Shown piece by piece: positions 47,912 through 56,036 of a DNA stretch of 64,000 nt. The stretch is from JBLWXV01 sp048267245. GTDB taxonomy: Bacteria > Bdellovibrionota > Bacteriovoracia > Bacteriovoracales > Bacteriovoracaceae. The stretch is from assembly GCA_048267245.1 (NCBI GenBank), contig JBLWXV010000002.1, forward strand, positions 310,001 through 374,000, in the 5' to 3' direction. Each line of letters opens with the position of its first letter. The stretch's first letter is position 1. Below the pieces are notes generated by a model, which made no database searches, was not told the DNA's origin, and saw only the letters and a list, made by a program, of their open reading frames with translations. Position numbers and translations under genes: made by a program.

Positions 47912-50900
47912 TACTTACCACCTAGTGATGATTCACGCGTTTGGTAATTCTTATTTGTTCCTTCATCCTTCTTGAAGAGATTTTTAATTCTTTGTCCCAA
48001 TCGCGACATGAGAGCATTCCAATCTTCAAGAATCGCGTAGGCACATGGTACCCAAACCAGTGTCAAGATTGTTCCCGAAGTAAGACCCCATGCCATGGCC
48101 ATGGTCATTGGGATGAGAATGGCATCTGAGCCACCAATTCCATAGGCGGTAGGAAGGAGACCGCCAATTGTTGTGAGTGAAGTCACAAATACGGCCCGAA
48201 GTCTAAGGCGACTCGATTTGGCTAGGATTTCTTCAAGCTGTAATTTCCCTTCAGCTCTCATGTCGTCAATGAAGCTAATGAGGACGATACCCGAGTTTAC
48301 GATAATCCCACCTAGACCAATAATACCAATCAAGGCCATGAATGAGATGGGGCGCCCGTGCAACCAAAAAGAAATTGCAAAACCAAAAAGACCAAGTGGG
48401 ATTGTCGACATGATAATTGCCGGTCTCAAATAACTTCTAAAGAGAAAGACGAGTAGGGCGAAAATGCCAATGAGAGAGAGCACAAGGGCGTTATAGAGCG
48501 AGTCCATTGACTCCTTGGTACTTTCTGCGGCACCACCATAGGTGAGTGAAACTCCAGGATACTTAGCTGTCAGGTCATTGTAGATATCAGTTAGCTTCTT
48601 ATTGGCCAAGATTGAAGTCATCTTTATGCCATCAACTGAACCAGTGAGAGTTTTGGCACGCTTGAAGTCAAAACGCTTAATTTGTACCGCTGGTGGAGCA
48701 TCTCTAAAGTGGGCCACACTGGAAATTGGCACGAGGTTGCCCATGCGGTCCATAACCGTAATGGTTTCAAGATCTTTCTTGCTGGTTCTAAAGGGCTCTT
48801 TAAAGCGAACAAGCAGATCCACGTCTTTATTGTTGAGGTTTACTGTCGATACAATCGTCCCACTAACGGCAGTTCTAATAGTCGAACCGATTGTTTGAAC
48901 ATCAAGTCCAAGTCTGTCGGCTTTTTCATAATCGACGTCAACGAAGATTTGATTGTCGCCAAAGACATCGTCTACTTTAAGATCGTTGATTCCTTCACTT
49001 TGACCAAGCTTTTGCTTGAGTTCTTCAATGAGATTAGTGAGAGCTGTCATATCATTTGATCTGAAGCTCACCTCAATATCATTACCAACTGGAGGACCGT
49101 TAATTTGAGCATCAAAGGATAGTTCTTCTAGCCCAAATCTTTCGGCCGTCACACCCTTGCGTAGTCGCTCGAGAATAACGGTGTAATCAATATTAAATTT
49201 TGCATAATCAGAGACGTACATAAGGATAAGACCGTTTGATGGACCTTCAGCACCTTTAGGATCGTTGAACTCTGCCTTGCTTGTTCCGGCGCGAGCGACA
49301 ATATGAAGAACATTATCACCTAGTGTTTCTTTGATCGCTTTAGAGACTTCTTCAACAGTACGCTCTGTTAGTTCGACGCGAGCTCCTTGCGGATTTTTCA
49401 TACGAGCGATGTAGATCTCAGTTTGCTCTGCTGGAAAGAGAATAAACTTATTTGCAAAGCCCATTAAAAAGAGTGATCCAAATACGATCACACCGAAGAT
49501 GACGGCAACGAAGTAGCGCATCTTGATCATCTTGGCCATAAAGCGCTCAAACTTCTCTTCTAAGCGGCTAAACCAGTCATGGTGATCGTTATCGTGTTCT
49601 TTGACTTTTACATTTCCACCAATTTTCACAATACGCATTGGCAGGAAGAAGAAAGACTCAAAGAGACTAAAGAGAAGGGAGAGGGAGACGACAATTGGAA
49701 TCCATTTAATGAATTGGCCCATGATCCCTTTAGTCACTAGCATTGGCATAAAGGCCGCAATGGTCGTAAAGGCGGTGGCAGTAATGGGTAGCCAGAGCTG
49801 CTCAACTGAGAGCGTGGCCGCATCAATAGAGGATTTACCTTCCTGTCTGAGTCTAGTGTAGTTCTCGGCGATAACCACCGCATTATCAACCATCATCCCA
49901 AGCGCAATCACAAGTGCGAGAATGGTAATGGTGTTGAGGTTCATTCCAAATGCTGGCATCACTCCGAGCGTCGCCATAACGGCAAGTGGGAGTGAAAGTG
50001 AGGCCATGAGGCCAATGCGACCTGGAAGGAAGATTAGTAGGAAGACAATAACAAGCGCGAGACCTGAAGCCGCGTTTCCGGCCAGAATGTCGAGACGATC
50101 CTGAACCTTGCTCGCTTCATTGTGGTAAATCTCAAAACGAAGGTCTTTATACTGCTCTTGAAAGCGCTTAAGTCTCTTGTCGGCGTCAGTAACCAGCTCG
50201 ATCGTATCACTTCCACCTTTCTTATTCACAATAACGAGAGTTGCTGGCTCGCCGTTATAGATTGAGCGAACTTGAATTTCTTCGTCAGAGTCTTCTACTA
50301 ATGCGATGTCTTTGAGAAAGATTTCTTGCCCACTAAAATTAGATCTAATGACGACATTTTCTAGTTCTTTCTTATCTTTAACTTGTCCTTCGAGGCGTAC
50401 TAGGAGCTGTTTGCTATCATTTTTAAGCGAGCCGCCAGGAACGTTGACGTTTCTGCTTCGAACTTTGTCCAGTACTTCATTGATACCAATATGTTGTTGC
50501 GCCATCTTGGTGCGATCAAGACGAATTTGAAATCTTCTCTCGGCGTAGCCAGTTAGGCGGACCTCTTTAATTTTCTTATTGTCTTCAAATTCTTCTTTAA
50601 GAAGATCTGCCACGTGATCGCGACGGCGATTTTCGTTGCTGCCAATTACAGCAATTTCAAATACTGGAAACTCTTCAGAGTTAATCTCAGTAAACTTTGG
50701 TTGCTCCGTGATATCGCGCGGAAGATCTGTGACTCGGTCAATTGCCTTTTGAATGTCATTCATCGTTTCATCGACATCGACGCTTGAATCGTCCATGTCG
50801 ACGCGAATAAAGATTGTACTGAGTCCTGCCTGACTTACTGAGCGCACATCCTTAAGACCAGAGACGCCACGAATTTCATCTTCGAGCTTCTTGGTGATTT

Positions 50901-51087
50901 TAGTCTCAATATCCTCGGCACTCGCTCCATCATAAGGGGTGATAACTGACGCCATGGCGAAGTTCACATTGGGAAAGGACTCCGCATTCATGCGGTAGAG
51001 ACCCATCACTCCGTAGATAAAGAGACCAACCGAGAGAACGATTGTCAGTTTGTGGTTTGTGATAAAAAAGTTAGCAATATTCTTCAT
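47911..51087 (-). CDS. RND-family efflux permease (HAE-type)
   Basis: 1058 residues, full length. Begins IANFFITNHKLTIVLSVGLF; N-terminal periplasmic ITPYDGASAEDIETKITKKL; TM4 proton-relay region ITILALVIALGMMVDNAVVI; symmetrical second half with FMALIGIIGLGGIIVNSGIVLI. A proton-driven inner-membrane exporter with 12 predicted helices. Adjacent TolC and TetR genes but no adaptor (membrane fusion) gene. Substrate unknown. Confidence 0.95.
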   Translation of the reverse strand: MKNIANFFITNHKLTIVLSVGLFIYGVMGLYRMNAESFPNVNFAMASVITPYDGASAEDIETKITKKLEDEIRGVSGLKDVRSVSQAGLSTIFIRVDMDDSSVDVDETMNDIQKAIDRVTDLPRDITEQPKFTEINSEEFPVFEIAVIGSNENRRRDHVADLLKEEFEDNKKIKEVRLTGYAERRFQIRLDRTKMAQQHIGINEVLDKVRSRNVNVPGGSLKNDSKQLLVRLEGQVKDKKELENVVIRSNFSGQEIFLKDIALVEDSDEEIQVRSIYNGEPATLVIVNKKGGSDTIELVTDADKRLKRFQEQYKDLRFEIYHNEASKVQDRLDILAGNAASGLALVIVFLLIFLPGRIGLMASLSLPLAVMATLGVMPAFGMNLNTITILALVIALGMMVDNAVVIAENYTRLRQEGKSSIDAATLSVEQLWLPITATAFTTIAAFMPMLVTKGIMGQFIKWIPIVVSLSLLFSLFESFFFLPMRIVKIGGNVKVKEHDNDHHDWFSRLEEKFERFMAKMIKMRYFVAVIFGVIVFGSLFLMGFANKFILFPAEQTEIYIARMKNPQGARVELTERTVEEVSKAIKETLGDNVLHIVARAGTSKAEFNDPKGAEGPSNGLILMYVSDYAKFNIDYTVILERLRKGVTAERFGLEELSFDAQINGPPVGNDIEVSFRSNDMTALTNLIEELKQKLGQSEGINDLKVDDVFGDNQIFVDVDYEKADRLGLDVQTIGSTIRTAVSGTIVSTVNLNNKDVDLLVRFKEPFRTSKKDLETITVMDRMGNLVPISSVAHFRDAPPAVQIKRFDFKRAKTLTGSVDGIKMTSILANKKLTDIYNDLTAKYPGVSLTYGGAAESTKESMDSLYNALVLSLIGIFALLVFLFRSYLRPAIIMSTIPLGLFGFAISFWLHGRPISFMALIGIIGLGGIIVNSGIVLISFIDDMRAEGKLQLEEILAKSSRLRLRAVFVTSLTTIGGLLPTAYGIGGSDAILIPMTMAMAWGLTSGTILTLVWVPCAYAILEDWNALMSRLGQRIKNLFKKDEGTNKNYQTRESSLGGK

Positions 51088-51104
51088 AATTATCCCAGGG
51101 CCAG

Positions 51105-52565
51105 TTAGATGGCCGTGTTAATCTCACATGGTGTTGTATTAAAGACGCCAAAGTAATCTAGTAGTGTTGTGATAACAGCAAGCTTCGTTTGAATCTCATC
51201 AAGATTACTTTGAAGGTAAGCATCCTGATCATTAATGAGCTCTTGAACTGAAATTCTCGCTTGGTCATACTTTTTCTTTGTCTCTTTCAAGCTGATTTGC
51301 AATTTCTCTGAGTTTACTCTTTGGTTGGCGATAACATCTCTAAGGAGCGCAATCGACTGAATCACCTGAGTGTGGAAGGCGCCCATTTTTCCAATGGTTC
51401 TCGTCTTCTCAGCTTTATAGCGGAGTTCATCAACGATTTTCTTAGTATCTTCAGAAGTAGATTTCTTTGAGTCCAGTGGAAGTGAGAATGTCACTCCTAC
51501 TTGAAAGCGATCTTGCTTATTGTCGCTAAAGCCTGATACTGAATCAGAGTAGGAGTAGTTACGTCCAAATCTTCTGTATTCAGTGTTGAGCTTAACATCT
51601 GGACTGGAGTAGGTATCAGTGACTTTCTTGGTCGCTGCGTATTCAGCTTCTACGGCCGCTAGAAATTCATCGTAGCTGGTGTAATCAAGTGGCAACTCCG
51701 TTTGCTTAGAGATCTTGGTCGTGCAGCTTAGAATGGTATTCAGTGTCGACTCAAGATTATAACTAGAGAGTTCTACTTTCTTATCCGCCAAATCGGGAAT
51801 GATTTCTTTGAGCTGTTGAATGTACTGCTCTTTTTGATATTTTAGGTAAATGATATTGGCTTTTCTCGCAGCGACTTGAGACTGGTAGCGGGCAACTTCG
51901 CCTTTGTCGGCAATATTATTTTTAAAACGCTTTTGTGCTTCTATTGATTGCTTTTCAGAAGTACTTAGTAACTGATCTGAAATCTTTAGCGATTCATTAT
52001 TGGCGACAAGCGACCAATAGATTTTGCGAACCTGTTGCCAAAGAGCGTGTTTTTGAAGCTCATTCATTTGCTTCACTTTCTCTTGAGTGCTCTCGGCGCC
52101 AAAGAGCTGCGCACGCGAAGTTCGTCCAAAGAAGTCTTTGTAGAGATCCACCGAGGCTTTAAAGGCAAGACCTGAGGTCGTCGCATCTTGAATACCCGAA
52201 CTCGTTGAGTATTGCTCTGTAAAAGCACTGACTCCAAGCTGAGCGCCGTAGGGAGTTGTCTTTACCGCGCCAACTTCAAAGGTTTTGTAGGGACTCGTGA
52301 CAGGTTGAAAAACAATAAAGGGAACTTCATCGGCCTCTGAGTATGAGACTGAGCCTTCCAGTTTCCAGTTGAAGCTATCTTTAACTTGCAAGGAGCCAAG
52401 CTTTGCCGCTTCACTGTCGGCCTTAATGGTGAGGAGGTTTGGCGCACTTTCATTAAATGTTTTTAAAAGTGAGCTTTCATTAATTTTTACCGCCTCGAGA
52501 GAGGCCGCCATAGTGTGACCTGCCCAAATAGGTGAGAGGGCAAGAGCGATCATCAGTTTCTTCAT
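51105..52565 (-). CDS. TolC-family outer-membrane efflux protein
   Basis: 486 residues with signal peptide (MKKLMIALALSPIWAGHTMA). Long alpha-helical coiled stretches and repeated strand regions: SNLLTIKADSEAAKLGSLQV, QHALWQQVRKIYWSLVANNE, KSIEAQKRFKNNIADKGEVARY and VQELINDQDAYLQSNLDEIQ are TolC-like. It forms a trimeric channel through the outer membrane for the RND pump encoded 17 bases downstream. First gene of the operon. Confidence 0.88.
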   Translation of the reverse strand: MKKLMIALALSPIWAGHTMAASLEAVKINESSLLKTFNESAPNLLTIKADSEAAKLGSLQVKDSFNWKLEGSVSYSEADEVPFIVFQPVTSPYKTFEVGAVKTTPYGAQLGVSAFTEQYSTSSGIQDATTSGLAFKASVDLYKDFFGRTSRAQLFGAESTQEKVKQMNELQKHALWQQVRKIYWSLVANNESLKISDQLLSTSEKQSIEAQKRFKNNIADKGEVARYQSQVAARKANIIYLKYQKEQYIQQLKEIIPDLADKKVELSSYNLESTLNTILSCTTKISKQTELPLDYTSYDEFLAAVEAEYAATKKVTDTYSSPDVKLNTEYRRFGRNYSYSDSVSGFSDNKQDRFQVGVTFSLPLDSKKSTSEDTKKIVDELRYKAEKTRTIGKMGAFHTQVIQSIALLRDVIANQRVNSEKLQISLKETKKKYDQARISVQELINDQDAYLQSNLDEIQTKLAVITTLLDYFGVFNTTPCEINTAI

Positions 52566-52601
52566 AGAGCTATCCTGTCACAGCGTGAGTTGAGGTGTGT
52601 T

Positions 52602-52632
52602 CAAACGTTTGTTTAAATGTAAACGCTCGTTT
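52602..52632. promoter_or_regulatory. Paired palindromic operator candidates upstream of the TolC gene
   Basis: A perfect palindrome CAAACGTTTG (52602-52611) and AAACG-CT-CGTTT (52621-52632) have centres 20 bases apart, two helical turns. They share AAACG/CGTTT half-sites, as expected for two bound TetR dimers, and lie 37-67 bases before the tolC-like start. Confidence 0.6.
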
Positions 52633-52702
52633 AATTTAACGCTAAAATGCATTCAAATCAAGAGCTCTGACTCACGTGATTTCAGTAGTTTGTTGTGAAA
52701 AG

Positions 52703-54691
52703 TTAAAGATTACTTAAGAATTCTTGCTCTTCGTAGAGGCCAAGGAGCTTCTCTTCTAGCTTGTCTAGAGTGGCCTGGAGCTCGCCCCATTCCCGAGCTT
52801 TATCCCCGGTTACTTCTTCATAATTTGTATTTTGCAGCTGGTCGCTGATGCGCTCAATGAGAGATTCTACTGACTTAATTTGCGCCTCAATCTCACCTAG
52901 GCGCTTTGGGTCTGCACTTGGTCTTAAGGCCTCTTTTGGGGCTTCTTTTGTGGCCACTACTGCTGGAGTGGCAGAGGCTTGGGTCGCACTTGGCGCATCA
53001 CTTTGCTCAAGCTCTCGCTCAAGTCTCACGGCCTCAAGGTAGCCACTGGCGTGAGCATAGCCGGCCTCGAAACTCTTTAAAGTGTAGTCGTCGATTAGCC
53101 AGACTTTATCTGTCACGTTAGCAAGAAAGGCGCGGTCGTGGCTGACAATAATTAAGCTGCCACTAAAATCACTCAAGGTATTTTCAAGAATCTCAAGTGT
53201 CTTTAAGTCCAGGTCGTTGGTGGGTTCGTCAAATATCCACAGATCAGCGGGCTTGGTGAGGTTGCGCGCGAGATGTAAGCGCGCGCGCTCTCCCCCAGAG
53301 AGAGTTCCAATTGGGCGCTCTAGATCGCCACGATTAAAGAGGAATTTCTCAAAGTAGCCAGCGACGTGCATCGTTCTGCCATCTGCAAAAGATACTTGGT
53401 CACTTCCCTCGCCGAGAATCTGATAGGGTGTGAGCTCAAGGGGCAGGTCTTCGCGGTACTGATCAAAGAATTGAATGGTGAGATCATCGGCGATTTTAAC
53501 CACTCCTTCGTCGGGGGAGAGTTGACCGGTGATGAGCTTGAGGAGAGTTGTCTTTCCACAGCCATTGGGGCCAAGAAGGCCGATCTTCTCTCCTTTTAGG
53601 AGAGTGAGATTAATATCTTTAAAAAGCACTTGCTCTCGTTTGGGTGGAGTGTAGGCAAGGTGATCAACCTTGATGAGCTGCTTTGTTTTTTTCTTAGCAG
53701 CTCCGAGGCTTAGTTGAAGGTCTTTTTGAAAGAGCGACTTCATCTCCCTCGTTTTACTTAGGAGACCTTCATAGTTTTCCACGCGCTTTTTACTGCGGGT
53801 TCCTCTGGCCTTAATCCCTTGGCGCATCCACGCTGTCTCTCTTCGCAGGTGGTTGTGAAGTTTTTCAATAAACCTCGATCTCATTTGCCCTTGCTCTTCA
53901 AGGTGCACGAGATAGTCCTCGTAACCACCATCAAAGGAGGTCACTTTGCCCATCTCTATTGTGAGAATGCGACTGCATACGCGAGAGAGTAAGTAGCGGT
54001 CGTGGGTGACGAGAATAAAGGCGTTCTTACTTTGAAGAAGCAGCTCTTCAAAGGTGTCGATGGTTTCTATATCGAGATGGTTAGTGGGCTCATCCCAAAG
54101 TACTAAGCTTGCATTGCTAGAGAGCCCCAGAGCAAGCAACGTTTTCTTGGCCTCTCCCCCGCTTAATTCACTAAGGGGTACATCCCACTTCGATTCATCT
54201 AGACCGAGGCTTCGCATGAGTGATTCAAAACGAGACTGAAATTCAAAGGCGCCTCTCACCTCTAGGCGGGAGAGAACTGCTTGTTGTTCAGATAGGAGCG
54301 ACTCGTGGTGATCAGTGTGAATGGCCAATTGATGATTGAGCTCATCAAGTCTGGCAAAGTCATTCTTGAAGTCCGGGTCCATGGTTTTTGCGAGATCTCT
54401 GGCCTGGTTATTTTTCTTAAACTCAGGGCTCAGATCTTGCGGCACTGAAAATGCCCGGTAGGCGCGGCGAGGGTCTCCATCGCCGCCAAATTTATCAAAA
54501 GTAAATGGAGGGGTGCTGTGATCTGGTACCACTTCGCCCATTAATATTCGAAGTAAGGTGGACTTTCCTTGCCCATTTAGGCCTAAGAGTCCGACTCGCT
54601 CGCCTTCATTAATGGCCAGAGATGCGCTTTTAAAGAGCTGTTTGTGGCCGTTGTCGATGGTGATGTTATTTAAGGTACACAGTGTTGGCAT
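52703..54691 (-). CDS. uup: ABC-F ATPase, Uup type
   Basis: 662 residues from ATG 54691; the longer open frame to 54970 encodes no conserved sequence and overlaps the divergent gene. Two ABC domains: Walker A GLNGQGKST and GPNGCGKTT, signatures LSGGEAKK and LSGGERAR, Walker B LVLWDEPTNHLD and LWIFDEPTNDLD. The C-terminal coiled coil (EIEAQIKSVESLIERI and on to LDKLEEKLLGLYEEQEF) is typical of Uup, which acts on ribosomes and in excision-type DNA stability. No membrane domain. Confidence 0.9.
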   Translation of the reverse strand: MPTLCTLNNITIDNGHKQLFKSASLAINEGERVGLLGLNGQGKSTLLRILMGEVVPDHSTPPFTFDKFGGDGDPRRAYRAFSVPQDLSPEFKKNNQARDLAKTMDPDFKNDFARLDELNHQLAIHTDHHESLLSEQQAVLSRLEVRGAFEFQSRFESLMRSLGLDESKWDVPLSELSGGEAKKTLLALGLSSNASLVLWDEPTNHLDIETIDTFEELLLQSKNAFILVTHDRYLLSRVCSRILTIEMGKVTSFDGGYEDYLVHLEEQGQMRSRFIEKLHNHLRRETAWMRQGIKARGTRSKKRVENYEGLLSKTREMKSLFQKDLQLSLGAAKKKTKQLIKVDHLAYTPPKREQVLFKDINLTLLKGEKIGLLGPNGCGKTTLLKLITGQLSPDEGVVKIADDLTIQFFDQYREDLPLELTPYQILGEGSDQVSFADGRTMHVAGYFEKFLFNRGDLERPIGTLSGGERARLHLARNLTKPADLWIFDEPTNDLDLKTLEILENTLSDFSGSLIIVSHDRAFLANVTDKVWLIDDYTLKSFEAGYAHASGYLEAVRLERELEQSDAPSATQASATPAVVATKEAPKEALRPSADPKRLGEIEAQIKSVESLIERISDQLQNTNYEEVTGDKAREWGELQATLDKLEEKLLGLYEEQEFLSNL

Positions 54692-54887
54692 GAGGCCTAG
54701 ACTAATGAAATCAGAGAGGGGTTTGCAAGCCAAAAGAGCAAATCGTCTATCTTCCCTCGTCCATTGAGCTGCGGGTAGGGGAAAAGATTGCCCAGTTCGG
54801 AAAATCCAATCATGCCGTGCACTACAATTAAGAAATCTTGAGAGTAATAAATAAAATCTCAAGGAAAAGTGTGAGGCTAAATAATTG

Positions 54888-55511
54888 GTGACTAAATTGC
54901 CAGCGCTTGCCGCCAAGACATTTGCAAAGCTCTCTAAAGAGAGAGTTTTCCGCAAGATTGCCGAGCGCATGACTGAGCGCCTATCAAAAATTTCTTCTCA
55001 CTACGCTTGGGCAAGGCGTGCTCACGAACAAGTTGACCACGAGCTAAAAAAAGATATGAGTGATCCTATCATTGAAGGCCTACTAGGTTGTCGCAAAGGA
55101 TGCTCGGCCTGTTGTCACACTCAGGTGAGTGCGACCATTGAAGAGGCAAGCTTGCTCGCTAGAAAAGTAGAGGAGTTGGGACTTGTCATCGACATGAACT
55201 TACTTCGCTTGCAGGCGAGCTATTCAGCGGATAATTGGCTTCACCTAATATATGAAAAGAGAAAGTGTCTTTTTGTAGGCAGTGAGGGAGCGTGCCTTGT
55301 CTACGAAGACCGCCCTAGTGTTTGCCGCTCAAATTATGTTCTTGGCCCACCTGATCAGTGTTCAACAGTTGATGGAATTCAGCGTCCGCTTCGCATGTTA
55401 AAAACTCCTCGCACCGATATGGCCATCGTCGCTCAATATAAAAGTTCTGCCCGCACCGGGACGCTACCCGCCTTGCTTTATGAAGTGTTACTGGCCAAAA
55501 AGAATCAGTAA
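54888..55511 (+). CDS. YkgJ-family cysteine-cluster protein
   Basis: 207 residues from GTG 54888 (TTG 54885 adjacent). The central Cys cluster GCRKGCSACCHTQV (about 64-77), with CLVYEDRPSVCR (about 143), matches YkgJ-type proteins that bind Fe-S or zinc. Function of the family is unclear. Divergent from uup. The following ArsC-like gene begins 22 bases after its stop. Confidence 0.8.
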   Translation: MTKLPALAAKTFAKLSKERVFRKIAERMTERLSKISSHYAWARRAHEQVDHELKKDMSDPIIEGLLGCRKGCSACCHTQVSATIEEASLLARKVEELGLVIDMNLLRLQASYSADNWLHLIYEKRKCLFVGSEGACLVYEDRPSVCRSNYVLGPPDQCSTVDGIQRPLRMLKTPRTDMAIVAQYKSSARTGTLPALLYEVLLAKKNQ

Positions 55512-55533
55512 CTTTTTCGAAAGCGAGTCCATT

Positions 55534-55878
55534 ATGCAATACACTTTATACGGTATCCCCAATTGCGACACTGTGAAGAAATCCCGCAAATCACTCGAGG
55601 CCCAAGGCATTGACTACGAATTTGTCGACTTCAAAAAATCGGCACCCACTCTAGATCAGCTCAAGCGCTGGGGGGAGTTTATGGGAGAGTTGCCAGTGAA
55701 TAAGCGAGGTACGACATTCAGAGCAATTAAGGAGGAGTGGGAGAGTGCTTCGGAATCGGCACAACTCAAAATCCTCGCCAAGAATCCCTCAGCGATAAAG
55801 CGCCCCATCCTCGAAGCTAAGGGAAAAGTATTGATGATGGGTCACGAACAAGCGCTCATCGAAAAATTAAAGGCTTAG
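55534..55878 (+). CDS. ArsC/Spx-family thioredoxin-fold protein (YffB-like)
   Basis: 114 residues from ATG 55534. YGIPNCDTVKKSRKSLEAQG holds the single active Cys (Cys11) followed by D-T-V-K-K, as in YffB-type reductases; FVDFKKSAPTLDQLKRW and NPSAIKRPILE complete the family pattern. Arsenate or glutathione-linked reduction is the family activity, unproven for YffB. Spx-type regulation is less likely since no CxxC. Confidence 0.85.
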   Translation: MQYTLYGIPNCDTVKKSRKSLEAQGIDYEFVDFKKSAPTLDQLKRWGEFMGELPVNKRGTTFRAIKEEWESASESAQLKILAKNPSAIKRPILEAKGKVLMMGHEQALIEKLKA

Positions 55879-55898
55879 CCCTTATCTGCCCCATTTTT

Positions 55899-55925
55899 AG
55901 GCCAGTACTCTCATGCTGGCCTTCA
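55899..55925 (+). terminator. Weak terminator-like hairpin
   Basis: Stem aggccag / ctggcct (55899-55905 with 55916-55922), 10-base loop, followed by tcatatat with few Ts. Position directly after the ArsC-like gene suggests a terminator; the poor T-tract lowers confidence. Confidence 0.4.
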
Positions 55926-56036
55926 TATATAAGTCTTTAAAATCATTTAAAAATCGGCACCTCTTACCGGCATTTTTCAAGGACTTATATGGTTTATCAT
56001 AGAATAGAATTATTGATGTTAAACCGGGGCATTCCC

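Noticed and set aside
54692..54970. 93-codon N-terminal extension of the Uup-type gene
   Set aside because: No conserved sequence, overlaps the divergent gene, and the ABC domain starts just after ATG 54691.
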